The position numbers and the translations under genes were made by a program. A DNA stretch of 64,000 nt, taken from the NCBI RefSeq assembly GCF_000732195.1, contig NZ_JNNU01000023.1:21846-85845 (forward strand), in the 5' to 3' direction. Below the pieces are notes generated by a model. It ran no database searches. It was not told where the DNA came from and was given only the letters and a program-made list of their open reading frames with translations. Position 1 is the stretch's first letter. Each line of letters opens with the position of its first letter. Shown in pieces: positions 53,728 to 61,764 of this stretch. The DNA is from Neorhizobium vignae. Lineage in GTDB: Bacteria > Pseudomonadota > Alphaproteobacteria > Rhizobiales > Rhizobiaceae.

Positions 53728-55926
53728 ATGGCTGCAGAACCCTGGTACAGGACCGCGAAACGTTGGGGACAGACCAACCTGGTCGAGATCGATCCATCGC
53801 GCTATGACGCCGCGTGGTGGCGGGAACACTGGAAAAAGACGCGCGTCCAGGGCGTGATCGTCAATGCCGGGGGCATCGTCGCCTATTACCCCTCCCGTTT
53901 TCCGCTGCACCACCGCGCCCATACGCTCGGCGAGCGTGACCTCTACGGTGAGATCGTCAGGGACGCCCGCGCGGCAGGGCTGAAGGTTATCGCCCGCATG
54001 GATTCGAACCGGGTGGCGGAGGACTTCTACCGCGCTCATCCGGACTGGATCTGCGTCGACGCGACCGGCAAGCCCTACCGCCAGGCGGACAAATACGTCA
54101 CCTGCATCAACTCGCCCTATTATTGGGAATACCTCCCCGAGGTCATGCGGGAGATTATCGAACACAGCGGGCCGGACGGTTTCGCCGACAACAGCTGGGC
54201 CGGCATTCCTCGTAAGAACATCTGCTATTGCCGGCATTGCGCCGCGCAGTTCCACGGATATGCCGGCGTCGACCTGCCCTCAAGCCATGACTGGTCCGAC
54301 GAGCGTTATCGTCGCTGGATCCGCTGGAACTACCAGCGCCGCACCGATCTCTGGGAGTTCAATAACGAGGTCACGACGAAGGTGGGCGGCAAGCACTGCC
54401 GCTGGATGGGCATGATCAGTGGCGACGTGATGAACAACAGTTCCCGCTTCATCGATCTCAAGGCTATCCTCGCGCGCACCGAAATCGTCATGCTGGACCA
54501 TCAGCGCCGCAACGCCGTGGATGGGTTTGCCGACAATACGGAAGCGGGCAAGCGGCTGCATGAGGTGGGCGGCTGGGAAAAGCTCATTCCGGAAAGCATG
54601 CCGCAATACCAGCTCGGAAGCCCGGCGTTTAGGCTCGCGAGCATGCCCGCCGCCGAGGTCAAGTTATGGTCTTCAGCCGGTTTTGCCGGCGGCATCCAGC
54701 CGTGGTGGCACCACATTGGTTCACTCCACGAAGACCGGCGCCAATACACAAGCGCAGAGCCGATCTTCTCCTGGCATGAAGCCAATGAGGACATTCTTCT
54801 CAATCGTAGGCCGCTGGCCGACGTGGGTGTCGTGTGGTCGCAGGACAATCACGATTTCTACGGACAGGACAAGACCACCGACCGCACGATGAATCCCTAC
54901 AGGGGAGCAATCCGTGCCCTCGATCGCGCCGGCCTCACTTATCTGCCGGTCAATGCCGACGATATCGCCGGAGCCGCGGGGCGTTTCGGTGTACTGATCC
55001 TGCCCAATATCGGAGCGCTGTCCGATGGGCAGGCGGAGGCGGTGAGGGCGTTCGCCCGCTCCGGCGGTTCGGCGATCGCCACGTCCGAGACCAGTCTCTA
55101 CGACACTTCCGGCGACCCGCGGGGGGATTTCGCGCTCGCTGATCTGTTCGGCGTCCACCGCAAGGGAGGATCGCATGGCGGGCAGGAGCTTGCCAATCCC
55201 GATATCGAGACGAGCGTGCGCCACACCTATATTCGGCTCGTGCCGGAAGTGCGGATCAGCCTTTACGGTCCCGCCGACAGCACAGCGCCGGCCGCAGCGG
55301 GTACGCGCCACCCGATATTTGCGGGTCTCGAAGGCACCGACACCATTCCGTTCGGCGGTTTCCTTCCCGGGGTGAGTGTGGATGACGACGTGGCCGTTCT
55401 CGCGACCTTCATTCCCGATTTTCCGATCTACCCGCCGGAGACGGCCTGGATGCGCCAACCTCGTTCGGATCTGCCGGTGATCACGGTTCGCGAGCCGGCG
55501 AACGGCGGCAAGCTGATCTGGTTTGTCGGCGATCTCGACCGGTGTTTTGCCCGCGACGAGCATCCGGAGCATGCCACGATTATCTCCAATGCCGTCCGCT
55601 GGGCCCTCCGTGATCGGCAGCTTGTGTCGCTCGAAGGCGGCCACGGCGTCGTCAGCTCGACGCTGTATGAGCAGGAAGACCGTTACATCCTGCATCTCAA
55701 CAACCGTCTGACCACGGCGAAAACGCCAGGCCGACAGGACGAACTCCTGCCTGTCGGCCCGGTCACCGTTCGTCTGCATGTCGGCACGAGAACAGCGTCT
55801 TCGGACATTCGCCTGACCGTAAGCGGTCAGTCTTTCCCGGCCATAAAGCAGGGAATGACGCTTGTTTTCGAGGTTCCGGCTATCGAGGATCACGAGGTTG
55901 CGGTTATTGAATTCCATCCAGCGTAG
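53728..55926 (+). CDS. GH42/GHL6-like glycosidase with beta-galactosidase trimerisation-type domain
   Basis: 732 residues, start behind GGGAGGAG, no signal peptide. The N-terminal half is a TIM barrel of the hypothetical glycosyl hydrolase 6 type ('RVQGVIVNAGGIVAYYPSRF', 'GLKVIARMDSNRV', 'GFADNSWAGIPRKNICYC'). Four cysteines around 'ICYCRHCAAQF' may hold a metal as in some GH42 enzymes. From about residue 370 a flavodoxin-like trimerisation fold follows ('ADVGVVWSQDNHDFYG'), then a beta-rich end. It should cleave a glycoside made available by the adjacent importer. Substrate and catalytic pair are not known. Confidence 0.7.
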   Translation: MAAEPWYRTAKRWGQTNLVEIDPSRYDAAWWREHWKKTRVQGVIVNAGGIVAYYPSRFPLHHRAHTLGERDLYGEIVRDARAAGLKVIARMDSNRVAEDFYRAHPDWICVDATGKPYRQADKYVTCINSPYYWEYLPEVMREIIEHSGPDGFADNSWAGIPRKNICYCRHCAAQFHGYAGVDLPSSHDWSDERYRRWIRWNYQRRTDLWEFNNEVTTKVGGKHCRWMGMISGDVMNNSSRFIDLKAILARTEIVMLDHQRRNAVDGFADNTEAGKRLHEVGGWEKLIPESMPQYQLGSPAFRLASMPAAEVKLWSSAGFAGGIQPWWHHIGSLHEDRRQYTSAEPIFSWHEANEDILLNRRPLADVGVVWSQDNHDFYGQDKTTDRTMNPYRGAIRALDRAGLTYLPVNADDIAGAAGRFGVLILPNIGALSDGQAEAVRAFARSGGSAIATSETSLYDTSGDPRGDFALADLFGVHRKGGSHGGQELANPDIETSVRHTYIRLVPEVRISLYGPADSTAPAAAGTRHPIFAGLEGTDTIPFGGFLPGVSVDDDVAVLATFIPDFPIYPPETAWMRQPRSDLPVITVREPANGGKLIWFVGDLDRCFARDEHPEHATIISNAVRWALRDRQLVSLEGGHGVVSSTLYEQEDRYILHLNNRLTTAKTPGRQDELLPVGPVTVRLHVGTRTASSDIRLTVSGQSFPAIKQGMTLVFEVPAIEDHEVAVIEFHPA

Positions 55927-56416
55927 TCAGCTCTACTAGAACCCTATAAACAGACATGAGCCAGGATGAACGTTGACGGGTCACAGTCCAGCAGAAGTAA
56001 ATTGCCTTGTTAGGACGCCCTCGTTTCCAGGAAACCGTTCATGCCCCCGCTGCTTTGAAACAGTCCGGATGGCCAAGCCCATAGAAGTAAGCGCAGGACC
56101 GAGGTCATGCGCAGCAAATGACCGGATCACTCCGGCAGCGAAGAACGCTGTTATCGAGATTTTGCCGAGCAAGCATGTTGGAGCGGCGACCAGCGTGGGC
56201 ACCATGGGGCACTGCAAGTTGGCTGTCGTGTGTTGTAATTGAATTCAGTGTTGATACCGGTTCCCGACGTCTAGATGACCGACGAGATCTATCTTCTACG
56301 CCGTGCAACCGTAGTCTCCTGAGGTTTGCGATGACAGGTTTGAGGCCGCATCGCTTGAGACTTGGTCACGTGTTCCAAGGTCTGTATAAACGTTTGGCTT
56401 AGGGCGTAATGGTAGG
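55927..56416. other. Gap of about 490 bp without a recognised gene
   Basis: The longest frame is on the minus strand (55981-56217, 78 codons), partly hydrophobic ('LLGKISITAFFAAGVIRSFAA'). It could be a leftover of a membrane protein, but I cannot identify it. No repeat or hairpin of note was seen. Confidence 0.4.
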
Positions 56417-56730
56417 GTGACAACGAAGATCAAAGGCGGTAGTGGACGTCAATTCGCTTTCGGGTCGATCGATCTCAATTTAATCAAGGTTCTCTATGCC
56501 CTTGCGATCAAAGGGAACGTTACGGAAGCTGGGAATGTCCTCGGCCTTTCCCAACCGACAGTGAGCCATGCTCTAAAACGGTTGAATGGGTGACAGGCGA
56601 CAACCTTTTTGTTCGAACATCAGGCGGGTTCGTATCGACCACGTTCTGTTTCGAAATTTCCCAAGGGTGCGGCGGATCAGCGCTGGCTGAGAAATGTTTG
56701 GCGCTTCTGAAGCGCGATGGAAGCTTTCAA
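56417..56730 (+). pseudogene. LysR-family regulator, N-terminal remnant with frameshift
   Basis: From a GTG at 56417 the frame reads 'FGSIDLNLIKVLYALAIKG', then 'NVTEAGNVLGLSQPTVSHAL' and 'KRLNG' to a TGA at 56588. In the next frame it continues 'VTGDNLFVRTSGGFVSTTF'. Together this is the winged HTH of a NodD/SyrM-like LysR regulator with one frameshift at about 56585. The effector domain is absent. The remaining DNA to 56920 shows no conserved frame. Confidence 0.65.
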
Positions 56731-56920
56731 GTTCGGCGACGTCTGGAAAGCACGAAGGTCGCATATCTCGCAGTTGATGCGAATTGCCGAATTGAGCAGG
56801 TGTCATCGCGCGTAGTGCGGATTGCTAGTCGAGAGTGCAAGGTCCAGCGCGATGGCAAGCCAGCATCTGCCATCTTGATGGCAGGTGCGATGAGCATATA
56901 TTTTCGCAAAGGAGACTGCC

Positions 56921-57169
56921 ATGGCCGCACCACAACTCTCCGTCCGAAGCTCCAAGGCAAGGGATCTGGCTCACCGACTCGCGCGACGTGAGAACCGTTC
57001 GATTGCAGAAGTGGTGGAGCGCGCGCTTGAGGCCTACGAGACACGCGAGGCGGGTCGCGAACCAGCGGCCGCCTTTTACGCGCGGGTCAACGCGCAAGCT
57101 GCCACAGATATTGACCTGGACACCATCATCCGTGAAGGCCGCACTCCTCACCAAGGTATCGAGCTTTGA
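56921..57169 (+). CDS. vapB: VapB/RHH-type antitoxin
   Basis: 82 residues. The N-terminal 'QLSVRSSKARDLAHRLARRENRSIAEVVERALEAYE'-like segment (residues 5-40) has the ribbon-helix-helix pattern of Rv0623/PSK-type VapB antitoxins, followed by an acidic tail that should wrap the toxin. The start follows an AAGGAG site. The stop overlaps the TTG start of the toxin gene (TTGA), the usual coupling of such pairs. Confidence 0.85.
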   Translation: MAAPQLSVRSSKARDLAHRLARRENRSIAEVVERALEAYETREAGREPAAAFYARVNAQAATDIDLDTIIREGRTPHQGIEL

Positions 57170-57579
57170 TATTTGTCGATACCAACATTGTTTTGGAGAC
57201 GTTGCGGAAGGATCCTGATCAGGCGGTCATGGCCTGGCTGGTACGGTTCGACGCAGAATTAGCACTGCCCACCGTGACGATCGCCGAGATTGCTTTCGGC
57301 ATTCAAAAGATCAGGCCGGACCAGCGGGCGGAGCGCTTGGAACACGGGCTGGCGGAATGGCGCCGTCGGTTTGCCGAACGGATATTTGGTCTCACAGAAG
57401 AAGCCGCACTCGCTTATGGTGAGATCATGGGGCAGGCGGCTCGTCAGGGCCGTGCAATGTCAGTACCCGATGCAATGATCGCTGCGATAGCTCGCGTGAA
57501 CCGCGGTCGCTTGGCCACGCGCAATCTCAAGGATTTTGAATCGACAGGTCTCGTGCTCTTCAACCCGTGGGATTTTTAA
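57166..57579 (+). CDS. vapC: VapC-type PIN-domain toxin
   Basis: 137 residues from a TTG overlapping the antitoxin stop. The four PIN acidic residues are present: D5 (FVDTN), E41 (IAEIAFG), D102 (VPDAMIAA) and D123 (LKDFE), together with the 'LATRN' motif of FitB/VapC proteins. It is a probable magnesium-dependent RNase held in check by the neighbour. Unlike the vapC at 34184, it shows no sign of damage. Confidence 0.88.
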   Translation: MIFVDTNIVLETLRKDPDQAVMAWLVRFDAELALPTVTIAEIAFGIQKIRPDQRAERLEHGLAEWRRRFAERIFGLTEEAALAYGEIMGQAARQGRAMSVPDAMIAAIARVNRGRLATRNLKDFESTGLVLFNPWDF

Positions 57580-57998
57580 CCCCTTCGAGCGGATGAGCCT
57601 TGTGTGCCCCGCATTTCCGACGCTTGTTGCCATGGAGAATACAAGCGTGGCGGGAAGCCGACCGTCTATCCCGAGCCAAGTCCGCCTCCCGAGCGTTTTC
57701 TAGCGGCAATCGCGAAGATGCATCCAGTAATTGTGTTCCGGCGTGAGATCTTGCCCAAGGCTCGCTGGAATTCCGCATCGGGCGATGCCGAGGATCAACC
57801 GTTTGATTTGGCCATTTCCTGCCATTTGATTTTCCGAACATCTAAAATCGCAGCGAGCGGCCACGTACACGGGATGCAGGTCCCAGTCCGGATAACAGTC
57901 ATTTTACGGACTGTTCCTCCCAGCAAGACGGATGACGTCAAAGTACGTTGGGTGCGTATCTTCGATGTCGAGAAGACGTTGATTTAAGCCCCGGTCGA
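57580..57998. other. Gap of about 420 bp without a supported gene
   Basis: A plus-strand frame of 127 codons (57604-57987) is open but its composition is unlike a folded protein and it has no clear ribosome-binding site. I see no family resemblance on either strand. Confidence 0.4.
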
Positions 57999-58895
57999 TT
58001 ACCCCTTCGCAAAATCGCGGGCAGCTTGAATGAATGCGCTGAACGCAGCCGGCGGATTCTTCCTGCCGGGGTAGTATAGGGCTAATGGCGCCAGTGGGGG
58101 AGTCCAGTCCTCGAGAACGCGCACTAGTCGCCCGGCCGTAATGTCATCGCGCACATCTGCCTCCATAACGTATCCCAGGCCCACTCCATTTTGCGCCGCT
58201 ATCCTGACAAGGCTTGACTCGTCGAGAGTTATTGAGCCTTGCACATCGATCTGGACAGCGTTTCCATCCTTTTCAAATTTCCACCGAAACAAGGCGTTGT
58301 TGGGCAGGCGCGCACGGATGCAGCGAAACCGATATAGGTCGGCTGGCACCGTAGGACTGCCATGAGTGCGCAGGAAGTCTGGTGATGCGACAACGGCGTT
58401 ACTGCGCTTGGTACCGAGTGGCACCGCGATCATGTCGGTCGGCACCAGATCGGCCGGCCTCAAGCCCAGGTCGAACCCCGCCGCAACAATGTCAACGATC
58501 CGTCCCTCTGTGACCAGATCGATATGCACCTGAGGGTAGCGCTGCATGAACGACAATATGAGCGGTTCCATCACCTCGCGTGCTGCTGTCGCGAAGGCAT
58601 TGATGCGCAATATGCCCGTCGGAGTTTCCTGAAGCGATTGGACCATGAGCATGGCATCGTGGATGTCCGTCATCGCCGGTCCAACTCGCTCCACAAATGT
58701 CTTTCCAGCGTCGGTAAGCGAAACGCTCCGCGTTGTACGGTTGAACAGGCGAACGCCGAGACGCTGCTCAAGCTTTGCGATGGCATTGCTCAATGCGGTG
58801 GTGGACATGCCGAGCTCGAGCGCGGCAGCCCTGAACGAGCCGAGGCGCGCGATGCTGAGAACGGCGTCCAAATCGATAAGTACTGAGCGCGTCAT
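57999..58895 (-). CDS. LysR family regulator, CrgA/AaeR-like
   Basis: 298 residues. HTH 'LDAVLSIARLGSFRAAALELGMSTTALSNAIAKLE', then 'RLFNRTTRSVSLTDAGKTF', typical of the large LysR subgroup that controls divergent short-chain dehydrogenase genes. It is transcribed away from the SnoaL-like/SDR pair at 59035-60140, with 139 bp between starts, and probably regulates them. Two copies of ATCCTAG (58929 and 58955) in this region may be part of its binding site. Confidence 0.9.
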   Translation of the reverse strand: MTRSVLIDLDAVLSIARLGSFRAAALELGMSTTALSNAIAKLEQRLGVRLFNRTTRSVSLTDAGKTFVERVGPAMTDIHDAMLMVQSLQETPTGILRINAFATAAREVMEPLILSFMQRYPQVHIDLVTEGRIVDIVAAGFDLGLRPADLVPTDMIAVPLGTKRSNAVVASPDFLRTHGSPTVPADLYRFRCIRARLPNNALFRWKFEKDGNAVQIDVQGSITLDESSLVRIAAQNGVGLGYVMEADVRDDITAGRLVRVLEDWTPPLAPLALYYPGRKNPPAAFSAFIQAARDFAKG

Positions 58896-58928
58896 TATCC
58901 CATTTTTCGCAACGTCTCATCCTCCTTT

Positions 58929-58961
58929 ATCCTAGTTATCGTGTCAACCAACTCATCCTAG
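58929..58961. promoter_or_regulatory. Direct repeat ATCCTAG in the LysR-SDR intergenic region
   Basis: ATCCTAG occurs at 58929-58935 and 58955-58961, 26 bp apart, between divergent promoters. LysR proteins often contact repeated half-sites at about this distance, but no T-N11-A palindrome was found, so this is a weak call. Confidence 0.3.
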
Positions 58962-59034
58962 ATTACACCTATCGACCTCCTGACGGGGCGGCGCCCTCAG
59001 TTGGCAGAGGCTGGAATTCAAATTGGAGGAACCA

Positions 59035-59364
59035 ATGACGATCAAACTTCCCAAGGCCATCGAAGCATATTTCGAGGCCGACCGGACAGGCAGTCCGGAT
59101 GCGATCGCTGCCACATTCACCGAGGACGGCATCGTGAAAGATAAAGGCCTCACGCACCGAGGCCGTGATGCCATCCGCGCATGGATGGCTGATGAAGCTC
59201 AGCAATACAGCTACACGGTAGAACCCTTCTTCATTGCCACCGAAAACGGGAAAACCCAGGTAACGGCCCATGCCGTCGGCGACTTCCCGGGCAGCCCCAT
59301 TGATCTGCGCTTCTTGTTCGCCCTCGCGAACGACAAGGTCGCCGAACTGGAGATCACCGTATGA
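59035..59364 (+). CDS. SnoaL/NTF2-like small protein
   Basis: 109 residues from the ATG at 59035 with GGAGGAACCA upstream. The sequence 'AIEAYFEADRTGSPDAIAATFTEDGIVKDKGLTHRG' is the usual start of SnoaL-like alpha+beta barrels, which act as isomerases, hydrolases or ligand-binding proteins. It overlaps the SDR gene (ATGA). This pairing with an SDR and a divergent LysR regulator is a common bacterial module of unknown substrate. Confidence 0.85.
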   Translation: MTIKLPKAIEAYFEADRTGSPDAIAATFTEDGIVKDKGLTHRGRDAIRAWMADEAQQYSYTVEPFFIATENGKTQVTAHAVGDFPGSPIDLRFLFALANDKVAELEITV

Positions 59365-60140
59365 CACAGTTCCTCACCTTGCAGGGCCGTCGCGCCCTCA
59401 TCACTGGCGGCACTTCGGGGGCCGGCGCCGCAACCGTGGCGCTGTTCAAGGAACTCGGCGCCAGCGTAGTGACCACCGCTCGTAAGAAGCCTGCTGACTT
59501 CTCCGGGGCGGCGTTCATCGAAGCCGACCTGACCACCACGGCGGGGGTAATGACCGTCGTCGACGCGGTGCAGAGAGAGCTCGGCGGCCTCGATATCCTT
59601 GTGAACATGCTGGGCGGCTCTTCGGCCCCGTCAGGCGGCTTCGCCGCGCTCACCGACGATGAATGGGAGAAAGAGTTCAACCTCAACTTCTTCCCTGCAG
59701 TCAGACTGGATCGAGCTCTCATCCCCGGGATGATCGCTCAGGGAAGCGGTGTCGTCATCCACGTTACGTCGATCCAGAGAAACCTTCCGCTACCTGAGGC
59801 GACGACCGGCTATGCTTCGGCCAAGGGGGCGCTCAACACTTACAGCAAGAGTATCTCCAAGGAGGTTTCTCCGAAGGGCGTCCGGGTGGTGCGGGTCTCT
59901 CCCGGTTGGATCGCCGATCCGGGTGCCAATGGTCTTGCCCTGCGCATCGCCGCGGAAGCCGGCATCGAGTACGAAGCCGCAGTGCAAGTGATCATGAACT
60001 CGCTCGGCGGCATACCGCTCGGACGACCGGCCAGACCGGAAGAGGTCGCGGATCTGATTGCATTCCTTTCATCGGATCGAGCAGCGTCGATTACCGGAAC
60101 CGAGCACGTGATTGACGGTGGGACCGTGCCGACCGCTTGA
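59361..60140 (+). CDS. Short-chain dehydrogenase/reductase
   Basis: 259 residues of classical SDR type: glycine motif TGGTSGAG near residue 15, 'ILVNMLGG' in place of NNAG, catalytic serine in 'HVTSIQ', and 'YASAK' for Tyr and Lys. The C-terminal 'ITGTEHVIDGGTVPTA' fits the family. NAD(P)-dependent alcohol/ketone conversion. The start overlaps the SnoaL-like gene (ATGA), so the two are co-translated. Confidence 0.92.
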   Translation: MTQFLTLQGRRALITGGTSGAGAATVALFKELGASVVTTARKKPADFSGAAFIEADLTTTAGVMTVVDAVQRELGGLDILVNMLGGSSAPSGGFAALTDDEWEKEFNLNFFPAVRLDRALIPGMIAQGSGVVIHVTSIQRNLPLPEATTGYASAKGALNTYSKSISKEVSPKGVRVVRVSPGWIADPGANGLALRIAAEAGIEYEAAVQVIMNSLGGIPLGRPARPEEVADLIAFLSSDRAASITGTEHVIDGGTVPTA

Positions 60141-60168
60141 GCATTTGGCCGCCTCACGCCATTGCAAG

Positions 60169-60636
60169 TCAGGCGGGTGCGTCCCACCCGCCGATCTGGG
60201 AGTAGATCGCGTCACGCAAATGCCGCACGTCGCGGTTCAACGCAGCGAGTTCCGGCGGTGTCTGCGTCGAGGCTGCAAGCAAGGTATCGCTGAGGCAGCC
60301 TGCCTTATGCTGCAAGGAACGACCCTGATCTGTCAGCGCCACCAGAACCTGACGCTCGTTGCTAGCATTGCGCGTCCGACGCACGAGCCCGGCGGCTTCC
60401 AGGCGTTTTAGAAGCGGTGTCAACGTGCTGGACTCAAGAGCTAGTTTGTCGGCGATAGAAACCACGGTTTGCTCGTCCTTCGCCCAGAGAACGTTCAGGA
60501 CGAGATACTGCGGATATGTCAGCCCAAGCTCGTCGAGAAGCGGCTTGTAGGCGCGCTGAATAGCCATGCCGGCGGTGTAGATCGCGTAGCACAGCTGGTC
60601 GGGCAGAGGCGGGGGATCGTTATGGTGTTGGCTCAT
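60169..60636 (-). CDS. MarR family regulator, OhrR-like
   Basis: 155 residues. 'LPDQLCYAIYTAGMAIQRAYKPLL' places a cysteine (C16) at the position of the peroxide-sensing cysteine of OhrR. The winged HTH follows ('VSIADKLALESSTLTPLLKRLEAAGLVRR'). OhrR represses organic hydroperoxide genes until its cysteine is oxidised. Here the divergent neighbour is a secreted alpha/beta hydrolase rather than Ohr, so the signal or target may differ. Palindromic sites in the intergenic region are likely operators. Confidence 0.88.
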   Translation of the reverse strand: MSQHHNDPPPLPDQLCYAIYTAGMAIQRAYKPLLDELGLTYPQYLVLNVLWAKDEQTVVSIADKLALESSTLTPLLKRLEAAGLVRRTRNASNERQVLVALTDQGRSLQHKAGCLSDTLLAASTQTPPELAALNRDVRHLRDAIYSQIGGWDAPA

Positions 60637-60742
60637 TTAGAACTCCTGTAAACATCCATATAATTGAACTTATCACGAAAACCAATATCGCAATAAGAAT
60701 TATGTTGACGTGCGATTCGAGATGTGAGAGTTAACAGATATC

Positions 60743-60759
60743 GCGATAACAGTTATCGC
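60743..60759. promoter_or_regulatory. Palindromic operator upstream of the hydrolase gene
   Basis: GCGATAAC-A-GTTATCGC is a perfect 8-bp inverted repeat around one base. The right half is part of TATCGCAAT at 60754-60762, which is repeated at 60686-60694 closer to the divergent OhrR-like gene. Two related sites between divergent genes fit autoregulation plus control of the hydrolase. Confidence 0.65.
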
Positions 60760-60780
60760 AATTGCAAAGAGGAGAAAGCC

Positions 60781-61578
60781 ATGACACGCAGGTCCATCAC
60801 CACCATTTCGGCAATCGCAGCTGCAGCCTCACTGTCGGTTGCATTACCGGCAGCGAATGCCGCCGACATCATTCCTAAAGATCAATCGGTAAGAAACATC
60901 GTTCTGGTTCACGGCGCGTTTGCGGACGGTTCCGGCTGGAGGGGTGTTTACGACAATCTGACCAAACGCGGCTATCACGTCACCATCGTGCAGAACCCCC
61001 TGACGTCGCTTGCAGACGATGTCGCCGCCACCAAGCGGGCGCTTGAGCGTCAAAATGGTCCGGTTATTCTCGTCGGGCACTCCTGGGGCGGAACCGTCAT
61101 CACGGAAGCTGGTATCGATGAGAAGGTTGCGGCCCTTGTCTATGTTTCCGCTCTTTCTCCGGATGCTGGCGAGACGACGGCCCAGCAATACGAGGGATTC
61201 GCGCCCGCTTCTGAATTCGTGATTGAGACCACAAAGGATGGTTTTGGCTATGTCAGCCCGGAAAAGTTCAAGGCAGGTTTCGCGCATGACGTCAGTGACG
61301 CCGATGTTGCCTTTATGAGGGACGCGCAGGTTCCGATCAACATGTCGGCGTTCGGCGCGAAGCTCGAAAATGCCGCTTGGCGCACCAAGCCGAGCTGGGC
61401 CATTATTGCCACCGAAGACAAGGCCTTCGATCAGGCGATGCTGATCCACATGGCAGAGCGCATCAAGGCGAAGATCACCAAGGTGTCGGCAAGCCACGCC
61501 CTGTTCATGACGCAGCCAGCGGTCATCGCCAACACCATTGATCAGGCCGCCAAGACCGTCTCGGCAAAAAAGCAATGA
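60781..61578 (+). CDS. Secreted alpha/beta hydrolase (paralogue of 31743-32513)
   Basis: 265 residues from the ATG at 60781, behind AAAGAGGAG. Sec signal peptide with cleavage after 'AANA'. Oxyanion strand 'NIVLVHGAFADG', nucleophile elbow GHSWGG with S101, and a C-terminal histidine in 'VSASHALF'. It is an esterase-type periplasmic hydrolase. The gene at 31743 has the same architecture and long identical blocks but a different regulator (AraC there, OhrR-like MarR here), so a duplication has been placed under a second signal. Confidence 0.88.
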   Translation: MTRRSITTISAIAAAASLSVALPAANAADIIPKDQSVRNIVLVHGAFADGSGWRGVYDNLTKRGYHVTIVQNPLTSLADDVAATKRALERQNGPVILVGHSWGGTVITEAGIDEKVAALVYVSALSPDAGETTAQQYEGFAPASEFVIETTKDGFGYVSPEKFKAGFAHDVSDADVAFMRDAQVPINMSAFGAKLENAAWRTKPSWAIIATEDKAFDQAMLIHMAERIKAKITKVSASHALFMTQPAVIANTIDQAAKTVSAKKQ

Positions 61579-61585
61579 ACGGTTC

Positions 61586-61623
61586 AGCGTCATCGGGACG
61601 GTCGAGACCCGACCGATGACGCT
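61586..61623 (+). terminator. Inverted repeat after the hydrolase gene
   Basis: AGCGTCATCGG at 61586-61596 pairs perfectly with CCGATGACGCT at 61613-61623 (11-bp stem, 16-nt loop), starting 8 bp past the stop codon. There is no T-run, but position and stem strength suggest a transcription terminator. Confidence 0.55.
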
Positions 61624-61764
61624 CAAACACATCTGTTAAACAGACCGCGGGCCTGAGCGAGATGCCGATAGGGTCGGATCCTTCCAGGATCCACGAGGAT
61701 TCACTCGTCTCTCGCGACCACGACTTCAGCAAATTTACCAGAATTAATTCACTGAGGAACTCAC

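Noticed and set aside
52230..53777. N-terminal extension of the binding-protein frame to give 1055 residues
   Set aside because: The added part is antisense to the LacI gene; the Tat signal and Shine-Dalgarno site place the start at 52229.
57604..57987. 127-codon plus-strand ORF after the second vapC
   Set aside because: No supporting ribosome-binding site, odd composition and no family resemblance.
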